Assembly (NCBI GenBank): GCA_034190875.2
Contig: CM067358.1
Coordinates: forward strand, 45,674,757-45,738,756
Reading direction: 5' to 3'
DNA from: Urechis unicinctus
Lineage: Eukaryota; Annelida; Polychaeta; Xenopneusta; Urechidae
DNA: 64,000 nucleotides
The position numbers and the translations under genes were made by a program. The notes under the pieces were generated by a model. The model was not told where the DNA came from. It did no database searches and saw nothing but the letters and a program-made list of their open reading frames with translations. Below are positions 52,901 to 64,000 of the stretch, piece by piece; positions within the stretch are counted from its first letter, which is position 1, and each line of letters starts with the position of its first letter.

Positions 52901-53760
52901 GCCAATAACGTTACTCAACGCAGGTATCTGGCTGAGCCACATTGGAGCCTCTGTCTTGGAAACATACCGAAATGTACAAAAGTGGTAAATACGAATGGCA
53001 CAGCGTTATTTATGCACAAACACTGATAAGATTTGTTGTGACTTAATCTGTATTTACGGATAATAGAGACAAATGAATTTAAAAGGTTTTCAACTGCCGC
53101 CAACACATTACCTGGTGACATTATCCAGAATGCAGCCAAAGCATGCTTTCCATCGTCAATTGTTTCCGATCAAATAAATATCCACTACTAACTTACCCGA
53201 ATTGACAAAACATTATTAAGTGCTGTACCCGATGATTCATCAACGAGAGTGGCTCGCGTTGTCGTAATCCTCTGGCGTCGCCGCATGTTAATGAACTATG
53301 TGACATGAGAAACCAAAACACTGTTCACGAAGCACGATCACAGCTGATGGTATGACGGTGCAACTGAAGCCCATATGTGGGCTTGCTTCTATGTGTTACT
53401 AGTTCATGTGATGTTATTATACGGACCGGATTAATGGCGGCAAGTAATCGATGGCTTGGAATTTAATCGGCATTCCTACAATCACACAAGAGTACGCGGC
53501 CAGGTAGATGCATAATGTAGACAAATGTACCATTAGTATAGGATGCTGTGTTCAAGACCCCAGGTTGTATTCCTTTCAAATGTATCCATGAAACTCAATG
53601 GGGTATACCTCTAATGTGCGTGGTAAATAGTAGATGCATTCCACCTGGGGATAGCTCAATGTAGGTGGCAGTCTGAGGCATTAATACGCATAACTGTAAG
53701 TTTACTATGCAATGTGATTATTTGTGATATTCAGAAACTTGTGATCCTAGTAAAAAAACA
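49950..53760 (+). repeat. Old tandem unit, copy C
   Basis: Colinear with copy D. 'gcgctaatggtctgctgtgt' and 'cttcttgctgccaatataac' lie near 50,107-50,160 and 54,340-54,400. 'ttggattgcattaact' and the surrounding blocks lie near 51,368 and 56,806. 'tttagcggggtgcgcaataa' lies near 52,801, with 'ctcagcgggatgcgcaataa' near 59,300. 'gcaatgtgattatttg' lies near 53,708, with 'gcaatgtgactatttg' near 63,719. Offsets grow steadily from 4.2 to 10 kb, so D has gained inserts. No gene. Confidence 0.75.
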
Positions 53761-56700
53761 CCCTGGGTGAATTATAATCATGTACCTCAAGAAACTGCAT
53801 GGAAAGCTTTGCGTAGACTACACAGGGCATTCGCTCTCGCACTATGCCGAACCGAGACATTTTTGGTTGAACCTTTTTCAAATATGTTATTAATCAATCA
53901 TAGTTTACAGTCAATGCAAATTTATCATTACCTTAACAAAATGCGCTCAAAGTTTGACTGAGCAGCTTACTATAATACACTTTAACCTACGCATGATTGG
54001 TTGTATTTATCGCAATAGTTTCATTGTTTCATTCATTCATTATCTGATCGATCCTCATAATAAATAAGCAATTGTGAGTCCTTTGAATCATTTATGGTGT
54101 TCAACGATGCAACTAGTTTCGAATACCATAAGCAATATATTTCTACATTAAAATACTGGCTAGGCTACCGCATAGCTACTCACTGTCAGCTTCCAGCGCG
54201 GTTTTTATGTAGAGCTATTGCGGGATGGGATACTTATGCTTCCGTCCATATTGCATTCCTGTTAAAAGCCTTTACGACTATCCTGAATACCATGTGCTAT
54301 GCTCGCAAACACATGTCGTGGTGTTAAATTATTCATTGGTGGCGCTAATGGTCTGCTGTGTAAATGTGTTCCGGCTTCTTGCTGCCAATATAACATAACA
54401 GATGAACTTCATTTAATATGGTGCATGATATCCTTCAGGTCATAACTGATATGAAAATATCATCTGGTTTAGCAGAACAATATGTAACTGTGGGCTGTGT
54501 ACCAATCTATCCTGCATAGCCCAGTTGGACCTGGAATAATTCCGACATCAATAACAATCACCCACACAAGCATAAACCACTTTAAATATGACAAGCGAAT
54601 TTCAGTGATCGTTGCGTTGTCGCTTTATGATGTATGCCAACATCATTCGAAGAATTTCTTTCAAAGATTAGTTGTTATGACTTCACAAAGATTGACTGAT
54701 TAATTGGCTTATCCATTAAGGATATTGAAACGATTTCCGATTGGGACCCATTACGTTTTAACTGTGAAAGGCTAGCGTTCCATTGCAATTACATTACATT
54801 ATACTAATGATCTTTGGCAGAAATATGTGACGTAATGCTGAATTGTTTCATCAGACATGAAAACATCCTACATTGCATTGTGAAATTGTGGCAATGGCTG
54901 GTCATGGTAGTAAGTGCATACGAAAATCATCTATTTAAATTATTATGTCATTCTCTCAACGGCGTGTTGTTTCTGTGGTCAAAACTAAAGCTTACCGACA
55001 TCGCTGCCCATAGATCTGATGTAGTAAGCAGCCGCTTGTTACATTTCTTCTCAGTAACCAATATTGCAATGAAACGACCACTAACCACTGAAGAGGACGT
55101 TGCTGATAAGCCATTTGGGAAACTAATCGCGATGAAATGAGTGGAATAAATATATAGTCATATTCTATTGTGTCGATCAGTCGCATAAAGCAAACTTCTG
55201 AGCGTATGCCTCTGATTCCTCCATTTGGTCTGCATACGAGCATAATCTAAGATGGCATGCGTTAACATCTGCTATGTACATGTGATAAAGCTCTACATTG
55301 TTCTAATGGTATAGCGCGATTTGCCTAGTGTGTCCCCAAAGCAGCTCCGAGGGAGATTATTGCATAGCATTTTCTGCAATGTATTATATTAATTCGAATA
55401 AATTAATTGTAGGTATAAGTATGTGTTAGGAACAGCTGAGTACTAAAAGCACGCATCACATCTAGCGAGTATCGTATTTTCTAGGTTAGATGATATTTTT
55501 GTTGTTCTTCCCATCAAATGATTGTGGATATGTGGGTTTTACTTTACAGTTCACATCTGCCAAAATAGGTGGAGTTCGTCATGTTCTATTCTGCATACGT
55601 GAGCTATTCTGCATACATTCGACTCGCATTTTTAATGTTAAGAAATATTTGCTTGCCACAATGAAGTAGTTGCAAATTATCTGGTGGTCAACACAACGCA
55701 TTCCAAGGTTATGCAATTGCCATAGAGAACGAGAGCTACGTTTGCTATATTTTGATTGGGCAATGTCATGTCAGCGTAATGATCATTTAAATACAAGCGA
55801 AGCAAGACCGAAATAACATTCAAACAATAATAACCCTGCCACTCTTGTGAATCTGATAACCCACGGAAAAAAGCCACTTGATGAGATGAACTCCAGCAAA
55901 GCCTCTCCCGTTCTTTTCAATATGGGTGTAAATCTACCAGCCGCTGTCATAGCCGTGACTATTTAACGACGCCACTGAAACACACTATAGTGATATACCT
56001 GAAAAGTATTACTGTATATTCCTATTATCGGCAGATTGTGGATATAACCATGACACTGTACACGCTTGTGCTTAACAGCCCTATTCGTTTACGCTGCATG
56101 GTATATATACATATATCGACTGATGACTGTAGCGGAAATTGTTCATTCACAAAAAGCACAGTAAATTTCTCTGATGAGCGCTGGATCTACTGTCCATGCT
56201 TAATCAAGTTTGAGAACGGCTAGTCTGGCCATATATATGACATCCACAACATCCAAGGCAATGGCTATGTGGACCTTTTCTCTCTAGAATTAATAATTTT
56301 TGTCTTTGAAGACGGAATCAAGAATGACAAATGGCATGAACAAGGGCAAAACAAGGTATAATGAGGTCCTTTGGATGGGTAAGTCGGGGTGATATATATA
56401 AAATGGCACTTCAAAAGGGAACTAATGAGAAAAGTGGCCGCATAGATTAGATGTAAACGATGGATGAAGAATAGGAAATAGGCTACTGTGTAGTTGTGTA
56501 GGCATACCCAAGCAGGCTGGCGTCAATGCAACTACCTTATCTCGGTTGTAGTGATTAGCTTAATGCTCGATCAAATCATTTCGCTAAATTTATACATGTC
56601 GCATAATTATCGTAATCATAATTATCAGAAGAACCAACAAAGGTTGTGCCCATCAACGTGATTAGCTCAGATAACACATAAAGTGCATCTTTGCTCTTTA

Positions 56701-59700
56701 CCATGACGTTCCAGCTAAGTAATGTATTAGTGGACATTGTTTAGTTGTTTTCGCTTCACTTTTGTTGTTGTTGTGCGATGGTAATTGCGAGGTACTTTCG
56801 CTTTGGATTGCATTAACTTCAAGATACATCCGTCGTCAGAATGCTTTTACGCCTGCCTCACAATGCCATTCAGCGTTATAGCAAATTCGCTGTGGGACTA
56901 TGCATCATTGATAAATGAAAGGACAGCATCTGATCACCATTGTCTTCCATGATCAAACTGTTAATTTTGTCAAAAACAGCATGTGATTGCACGATGGTGG
57001 CGATACTTGTTCGCTGTTACAAAGATTTTCAATATCAGTCATGTATAGTGAGGTATATGCGTCGCTTACATTTGCTATGAATATCAGTACACATACTAAG
57101 ACAACACAGCCCATCTATGGCGTAGATTTTAGCAGCAACTCAAAGACACTAACGCAATTTAATTCATTAGCGATTCGAACATGTATTGTCACTATAACAA
57201 ATAGTTAATGGAAGGCTTTGCCTTTCTGGGGAAAGTTCAATTATTACAGATCAGTGTTGGCCCTTGTAATACAAACTACGCTATGTTGCAACACAGACAT
57301 TGAATCATTCTACCATATGTATACAATCCCATAAGGCGGTGAGAAGTTGACCCTGTTTGTCCGCATTTTTATTGTTGGAATAAACATCGTTTTGCCATTT
57401 AGAATGCAATATTTGCTGCGGATTGTACAAATAGCATGGTGGTGTTATGATTGGGAATGCAGCGACCTTTAATTCGACAATTACTGTTGACGCAGACGAA
57501 GAGTCAGTCTGCAGCACCTGCAAGCACATTTGGCCGTCATCATTTGAATTATGAGGATATTTGCGGCAGCTCAAAACTTACGTACATGAGACACATCAGA
57601 AACACCTGCGTGAGAGAGCCAAAGAAAACATAATGTGACCAACAATAAAGCACGCTAGTACGGTATCGTTTAGCATTGTTGTAAATGACGTTGTAAACAC
57701 TACTCGTGTATAAATGGACTGCTTCATGTGTGGTGAGCGTTTCTAGCGTCTGAAGTACGCCCACGATACCAGCCAATCCACAAAAGCACTATTGTTTATG
57801 TTGAAGTAATGGATTCATCTTATTAGTGAAGGCGACGGCGCCTCAAAATATTGAGATCGACGTTCAAAAGTAAAACGTGTTCACACCCTACTGAAGTCGG
57901 CGCTTAATCACAAATGTGACGCAGTATTTGAGCGTTTTGTCAGCTGATATAAACATTTCAGCATCGGATCGCGTTAGCCTTTTCTAGCTTGTCGCTATCT
58001 ATCAACATAACAGGTGAAAATCAGAAAATCTATTCAGTCAATTCTGTTGTTATGGCAGGTATGCTTCTATCAATCAACAAACAACCTAACACCAACAAAC
58101 ACTATACAAAAACCTCTAGCAAAGATTGACCAACAACATCAGGTCTATTTGGGAGACATAAACAGATACTATTTGGGGTGTCGGATCCTAAGGGATTATT
58201 GAGATAACCGCTGGACATGCGTCATATATAAAAGGGCTGGTAAACCTTTCGCAGTTTTCAAAGCAAACCTCGGTAACTCTCATATGTGCACACAATATGC
58301 AATTGAAGAAGTTATTACTTGCCTAGAATACGATCAAAGTTTGCAATGAAGTACCGAGACATAAGTAGAGTGCTTAACATGTTTTTTTTACTGCATTCGC
58401 GCATTTATCTGCATCGAAAGTTTCTAATGAATGGTCAATAGTCTTGAAGAAATGATTTATCAGCGGCATAATCTGACATTTGGAAAAAAAGACAACATAT
58501 TTGGCTATGATGATGTATGAATGTGGTGATTAGGATGTACAAAAGGTAAATAAGGTACTGTTGCCTGGCAGGTAACTCATTTGTCGTTTGAGACTGACAT
58601 AATTAATTCATTGCTACAATTATGATAATGTTTTAATAATGTTAATATTGTATCTCCATTTAACTTTGTTGTTGATGATCTATCGAGCAAAGGATCCCAG
58701 ACACGACGAAGGCGTGTACTGCGAGATTGCTTCACTGCTGCAGCTGGTGTTTTGTTCATTGTTACTGTCAACTTTGTGTGGTCAGCTTTTGGATTAATTA
58801 TCTGTTTATTTGTAGTATTCCATAACATGGTTATTTTCTCTTCTTCGTCGCATCTTTTCGCTTTTTTTATGTCTTTCTAGAGAACAGATATGTATTTTGA
58901 TTAATTTGATGTTTGTTAGTTGCATAGCGTTGGTCATTTGTTTCGAATTGATAATTATAAAGAAAAAACTGCTCTGTTAATGATATCAATGGGTATCAGT
59001 GGACAATCAAATAAAGGGTTAACTGTTTGCAGAATGAACGACCAAATTTAACGATATAATTCATTTTTCACTCAGTCGAATATTCTAGTATTCACCTAAT
59101 AATGTCGAGGAAATGTTAGTGTCAATTTTGGACTATTTACAATGCATGATTTCCCATTTCATCAAATTATGGATCTGTGCAGCAAATAATTGTTGATTGG
59201 AGGTAACGCAGGTTCAGCTGGTAATTTATACGCCATTGTTATAAAAGCTATGATTTCGACTTCGAAGGCGATATGAACACAACCTTTAACACAAAGTCAC
59301 TCAGCGGGATGCGCAATAAATCACAATATCACATTTGCGGTTGTTACGGTCAAACTATTCCGAGGGTTTGTAGAAACTCAACAACGGCTGAGGATTATGT
59401 GATAGATTTCTCCGTTAAAAATATCAAGTATTCGTAAGCGAGCCAGACTTACATTGCGCATGATCATGAAAAAAGTAATAAGTTTCCTTGCAGTGATCTC
59501 GGTTCATTGCCCATTAAGGCGGAATTACAGTTTTGTAGCTGCCTGCAAAGTATGATTTCATAGTGTCCAACTATTACTTTTTCCGTTGTTTTTCAGCCTA
59601 ATAACAATGACGTTTTGGACGTCGGGCGGATTAAGATTAATTAAATCAGTGTCTGAGGAAGAATCAGTTGTGAAATGTTCATTTGTCATTGAAACATTGC

Positions 59701-59917
59701 CGGCAGTGACCTTCGAGTTAGATTGCATCATCATCCAATCTGTTCAGGCAAGATCAGTCGGAATATTTAACATCACTTATGTATTTTTTATGCATGTGGA
59801 CCATATAAGCAGGTCGTTTATCACTTACATTTGTTACAATTCTGCCTATGGCAATATGGAAGAGTGATATTCATTACAGCACATGTCTAACGATGGCTAA
59901 CACATAATATGAGTTTC

Positions 59918-60010
59918 TTCTTCTGTCTCCCGCTGTCTATCTTCAATAGCGTGTCTCATTTTGTCTTCGCTATGTCTTACGAGATCTTGTCTCCCACTAT
60001 GTCCGACGTT
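59918..60010 (+). repeat. Degenerate minisatellite of a 10-bp motif, block 1
   Basis: Repeated words 'tttgtcttcgctatgtctta' and 'ttgtctcccactatgtccga' share the motif of the cleaner array at 61,431-61,502. The two blocks lie in the same orientation about 1.5 kb apart. Confidence 0.5.
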
Positions 60011-61430
60011 AACTGCTGTGCCTTCATTTTTTTTTTTTCGAAAACTTTCACCAGTATCACCAAATCTGACGGATTTGCCCGCCCGAGGTAATTAATTATA
60101 TATCAATAAAACACGCTGATTATCATAGTTTCTTGGGGTATTCAATATGTTTTATTCGATTAAAGTTTGCAAGTGTTTATTTATCCGCATCGAGACGCCA
60201 TATTTTGCTTGGAACTTCGAAATATATTTTTTTAATCTCTTGAAATTTGACATAAAAAATTCGCGTTATGAACAAAGACAAACTCTGGTCACGTTGATAG
60301 CAAATGCCTACTTTTTATTGAATTGAGCTAAATACGTGAGCGATAATACCTTGAATGGAACCCGATCTCGGTATTTTTCAAATTTTCAAAAACTATGTTG
60401 TATTGTTTGACCAGATAGCGGCACGCTTAACCAATAACCAAACGAATCCATTATCAATAATTGTAAATTATGTTTACCTCCAAATCTAAAATGTAAATAC
60501 GACGTATAATTGTCAGTCCATATGGCTGACAGTTAGTTACATATGAGTCTTGTCCAAGCAAATTTGTACTTTGTGTCTAGTTCTCTTGTAAACTCATGTG
60601 AATCATGAATTTAACTTCGATGAATGATTAATGGATAAAACGAATTGCAAATAAAATAGTTCTCACTTGGACATCTTTTAAACCCACAGCTACTTGTTTT
60701 AGCATGAAGAAACATGACATTATGCAGTTGTATGAATACAATTTATTATACAACAATAATATGAAATTACGATATACAGGCAACAGAAAAGTCCCAATTA
60801 TATAAATATATTTGATAACAAAATCAGACAGCTGACAAATGCCTAAAAGCTGGAAAACAATCTTGGAACATTACATTAATCTCAATCACTCAACACAGTA
60901 CTGAGACTGGTACATTCATTTGAACCCTGCACAAAAATCCAGTTAATGTTTCGAGATCTTTACGTATTTTTCTTAAACCATTTGAACATTTCATGGATAC
61001 TTTCTCTAGCCTTTCATGGCGTCTTTTTAACAGTTATATCCACTGTCAAGCGGACCATATGTGCTCCAAGTAAATCAAAATGAACTCTCCAAGAGCTGAA
61101 GTCGCGCGTCAGAACTACGTTGGGTGTCATCGAAACTCCTGGCATGCCAACGCGTTTCAATTCTCGCGCAAGTACTGATATTTTACTTCAGACTCGAACA
61201 ATGTTTTAACTCGTCTATTGACACTTGCAAATGTATCCATGCCATTTCGCTTATGTTCCCTGCGAACTTGATCTCGGGTCAATTCCTGCTGGCTCGCTTG
61301 ATGTCGCAACACGAAGTACACTTAGCGCCGCCAAGCGCGAGCTTGTGAAAACACTCGCTGCCGAGGCGCGCACGCGAGCGACTTCAAAGGGCGTTGCCAC
61401 TCCTTCTTGATTATGTAACCTTGGTCTATC
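60011..61430. other. Probable inserted segment between two minisatellite blocks
   Basis: The 5' part is AT-rich. The 3' part (about 61,080-61,410) is distinctly richer in GC and CpG, unlike neighbouring DNA. Copy C has no room for this segment between its matching anchors. Frames of 74 and 61 codons overlap in the GC-rich part but match no domain I know. A 5' or 3' fragment of an unrecognised element is possible. Confidence 0.35.
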
Positions 61431-61502
61431 TGTTGTCTCACTTTGTCTTACTATGTCTTACTTTGTCCCACTATGTCCAACTTTGTCCCCCTTTGTCTCG
61501 CC
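61431..61502 (+). repeat. 10-bp minisatellite (TTTGTCYYAC)
   Basis: About seven near-tandem 10-bp units alternate 'tttgtc' and 'tatgtc' starts with 'ttac', 'ccac', 'caac' or 'cccc' tails. Confidence 0.85.
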
Positions 61503-61570
61503 CTCAAGTGTCTCGTATGACGAATATGTATACTAATGACAACGCCTATGCACAACTGTCGCAGTGATAG

Positions 61571-61604
61571 CAAAGATCTTGCTATAATAAGATACCCGAC
61601 TCGG
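61571..61604 (+). repeat. Left terminal inverted repeat (34 bp)
   Basis: Begins 'caaagatcttgctataataa' and ends 'gacccgactcgg'-like ('gatacccgactcgg'). One mismatch to the right end, at the twelfth base. Confidence 0.9.
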
Positions 61605-62235
61605 ACGTTTCTGTTGTGAAGCTCGCGACCAGCGCGCCACCTGGTTTCGTGGAAGCTAAAATGTAAACAAAATGGTAAACGATCGATCGGCGGTGGTATG
61701 TATTCAAAAATACTGCTGTATTTCTAAACTTTAACGACTTTTTGATAGAGCCAATACATAAAAACGAAGCCAATTACTATTGACATCTTTTTATCAATTT
61801 GTGTAAAGATTTATTAACTACAATATTTGTTTATGAACGTTTGAACAAAGTCGCATATATCAGCATCTACCCAAGGCCTAGCCTCGATCGGACGGAAAAT
61901 ACATACTTACTCCGACGTCCTGTAGGGCTGAATTTACCCCTTTTTAAGACACAGTCGGACGTCTAGTCTACCCTTATTTGATGTTAAAAGATTAATCTGA
62001 TTTAAATACATGCTCATGATTTTCCGATTGAATGATATTTGATTTGTCACCCGAACCTCCACCAAATCAAGAAACTGCATAGTCGGTTGATGGGAGCTCT
62101 GTGCAGACGTATGATTTTATTATATAGTACTGTTAAATGTATTCTTGCTTATTTTGAATGATAATATAAAAATGAATTATTTCAGGACATATCATATACT
62201 AAACAAAACCATGATGCAGCATGAAGTTAATCATC

Positions 62236-62513
<278 letters not shown>

Positions 62514-62519
62514 ATTACA

Positions 62520-62845
62520 ACTAAAACTCCCAGTTTTAATAGCTTACGCAGAACAACCACAAATGAATTGAGATCATCAGCATACATAAGATGATTAACA
62601 ACAAGCACACTAAAACTACACTGAACACAGCAGTTATTTAAAACCAGAGCTCAATTCATCCATCTCAACACTGACCAGATAGGTTGACGATATGCTTCCC
62701 TGTCTTATGCCATTCAACTCACCAAATCAGCCAGATATAGTTCTACTCCATCTTACTCACACATCTAACTGGAGTACCATGCAACCGCCGACCATTCTAA
62801 CAGTATATCCAGGGACACCTTTGTTCGACAAGCTCCCCCCACCAC
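62520..62845 (-). pseudogene. Non-LTR (LINE) reverse transcriptase fragment
   Basis: On the - strand the order of reverse transcriptase motifs is clear: 'KGVPGYTVRM' near 62,838, 'VRWSRTISG', 'NGIRQGS' near 62,712 followed by 'MDELSSGF', then '[13 protein letters not shown]' near 62,600-62,565. The YADD box is the catalytic motif. Two in-frame TGA codons occur before NGIRQGS, a TAA follows MDELSSGF, and the YADD box lies in another frame, so the copy is dead. Only the palm region remains, roughly 100 codons. It ends where the TA array begins. It lies inside the 61.6-63.7-kb element, so it was inserted into it or carried with it. The clade cannot be fixed from this piece. Confidence 0.85.
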
Positions 62846-63032
62846 AACATTCTAACGTGCAGTAGTGTTATATACTGGTGTGGATTTATGATAGAATAGT
62901 CCTTGTACATCTGCCACAGAGGGCTTTCAAGGAACTAAGTAAACAAATATCAATATTTGATTTTTCGGAAATCTACACATACACCAGCACTTAAAACAAA
63001 TAAGAGCACAAATTTTTATGTGTGGGAAAATG

Positions 63033-63458
63033 TCATTGTCTTATGATTTCTCTCTCTTTGTGGTCCCTTAACTTACAGTTAGTCTCTCTCAGGGAATGGT
63101 GCAACCTGATGTTCACCATAATACATATTACAGAAACATGACACCTGCATGATTCACATTGAAGTTCCTCTAATGAGACCTCTTTAGCTAGAATGTTTAC
63201 AACTCTGGCTTTCACTTGCTTACTGTATAATACTGTGTCAATGAATTTGCGGCAATGTTCCTTAAGACTACATAATGCATCTACTAGTGATTTGCTTGGT
63301 CCAACGAGCCCTTCTTTTGCACTTCGGTAATTCTTCTGGTCATGTATATCAATGACTACCGAAATTTTGTTTCTGCATATTGCGCACAACTTAATTTCAG
63401 GGCAATATACCCAGAGACATATGCTAGAACATTCACTTACTGGGTGGAAAGGCCTTTG
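63033..63458 (-). CDS. Cysteine-rich reading frame in the inverted-repeat element
   Basis: Open on the - strand for 142 codons, the longest protein-like frame in the window outside simple repeats. It has no ATG near its 5' end, but an acceptor-like 'cctttccacccag' ends at 63,440. It is therefore probably an internal or last exon. Cysteines cluster at the front ('ECSSICLWVYCPEIKLCAICRN') in a pattern that could bind zinc. A charged, helix-like middle follows ('SKSLVDALCSLKEHCRKF', 'ARVVNILAKEVSLEEL') and then 'QCESCRCHV'. The last 30 residues look less protein-like and may be past a splice site. I do not recognise the family. CxxC clusters followed by a C..C..H box occur in several element-encoded invertebrate proteins, so a DNA-binding element protein is a guess. 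The reading direction is inward from the right terminal repeat. Confidence 0.45.
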   Translation of the reverse strand, partial: QRPFHPVSECSSICLWVYCPEIKLCAICRNKISVVIDIHDQKNYRSAKEGLVGPSKSLVDALCSLKEHCRKFIDTVLYSKQVKARVVNILAKEVSLEELQCESCRCHVSVICIMVNIRLHHSLRETNCKLRDHKEREIIRQ

Positions 63459-63626
63459 TCAATTCAAACAATTAATTGCAGCGAAGAAATGCCCATTTGT
63501 GTTCGACTTCTAGTCAGACATTCTCGCAAGTCATAACGAAGTTGTTTGGCTGCTGCGCGTCGAGTAACTTCCACAAAAGTAGGGGGCGCTGCCTACGCGG
63601 TGTCACGGAATTTGTCGGGCGAGCTG

Positions 63627-63660
63627 CCGAGTCGGGTATCTTATTATAACAAGATCTTTG
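63627..63660 (-). repeat. Right terminal inverted repeat (34 bp)
   Basis: The reverse complement equals the left end except at one base. It is followed by 'ggttatagctcattgtaagt', which matches the older paralogue at 53,650 ('ggatagctcaatgtaggt') that lacks the element. Confidence 0.9.
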
Positions 63661-64000
63661 GTTATAGCTCATTGTAAGTGGGAGCTCGAGCCATTAAAAC
63701 ACCTGCAAGTTTATTAAGCAATGTGACTATTTGCAGTATTCAGAATCTGGTGTTACCAGTAACAATACATATCCCTGTCCTAAATCAAATCTCATTTTGA
63801 CTGATTGGTAAATCTTTGAACTAATTACACGTGATCGATAAATAATTCAGAATCTTCCCTTGCCTATGTCCTTAGCTAATAAGATTAGCATAACTGCAAT
63901 GGTAGGATTGTGCTACAAATTATGGCCTGGCTTTCGAGAGAGAAGTGAATTGACATGGTCTGTGTGTGGGCGCTTCCTGTATAATTTAGCTCCCATGATA
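63661..64000. other. End of copy D, gene-free
   Basis: The first 100 bp match 53,650-53,760 of copy C. The remainder holds nothing recognisable. Confidence 0.5.

Noticed and set aside
54814-55140. 108-codon + strand frame in copy D
   Set aside because: The matching part of copy C carries stops and indels, composition is ordinary, and no domain is visible.
59586-60091. 93- and 60-codon frames with hydrophobic stretches
   Set aside because: No start context, splice sites or known domain; the second overlaps degenerate minisatellite sequence.

Overview
The window looks like nuclear DNA of a non-vertebrate animal. It is AT-rich, full of long (TA)n arrays, and has no operons or long open frames. 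The few recognisable coding remnants (THAP domain, P2X7-type ballast domain, non-LTR reverse transcriptase) are split by introns or broken. The species cannot be told from the sequence. I find no intact host gene, no rRNA or tRNA gene, no CRISPR array, and no retrovirus-like, Polinton-like or toxin fossil. Most of the window is non-coding sequence shaped by repeated local duplication.

Layout. 1-14,014: gene-free DNA with old, diverged repeat pairs, two G-rich runs and two (TA)n arrays. 14,015-16,801: the most interesting unit, about 2.8 kb, bounded by short inverted repeats and a TTAA/TCAA pair. It carries two convergent broken genes. On the + strand is a THAP zinc-finger gene (14,195-14,962). 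On the - strand is a three-exon gene for a P2X7 intracellular 'ballast' domain protein (16,566 to 15,264), with clean phase-2 splice junctions and one frameshift. The architecture suggests a decayed Kolobok-like DNA transposon carrying a ballast-domain gene. 17,331-17,484: a 22-bp minisatellite. 16,802-26,110: gene-free DNA with more diverged duplicates.

26,111-41,956 is a head-to-tail tandem duplication of a 7.9-kb unit. The copies differ by 14 changes in about 400 bases where I counted, plus several indels. No convincing gene lies inside, and older internal repeats show that this region duplicated more than once. 41,957-45,840 is gene-free with a >500-bp (TA)n array.

45,850-64,000 is built from at least four diverged, colinear copies of an older tandem unit (from about 45.85, 46.98, 49.95 and 54.0 kb). 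The last copy is expanded by insertions. One is a second inverted-repeat element (61,571-63,660, ends 33/34 identical) holding a cysteine-rich reading frame on the - strand and a broken non-LTR (LINE) reverse transcriptase fragment. Another is probably a ~1.4-kb segment between two blocks of a 10-bp minisatellite motif (59.9-61.5 kb).

The two inverted-repeat elements have unrelated ends. Neither shows a recognisable DDE transposase catalytic core. All copy comparisons were made by eye, so repeat edges are approximate unless a base position is given.
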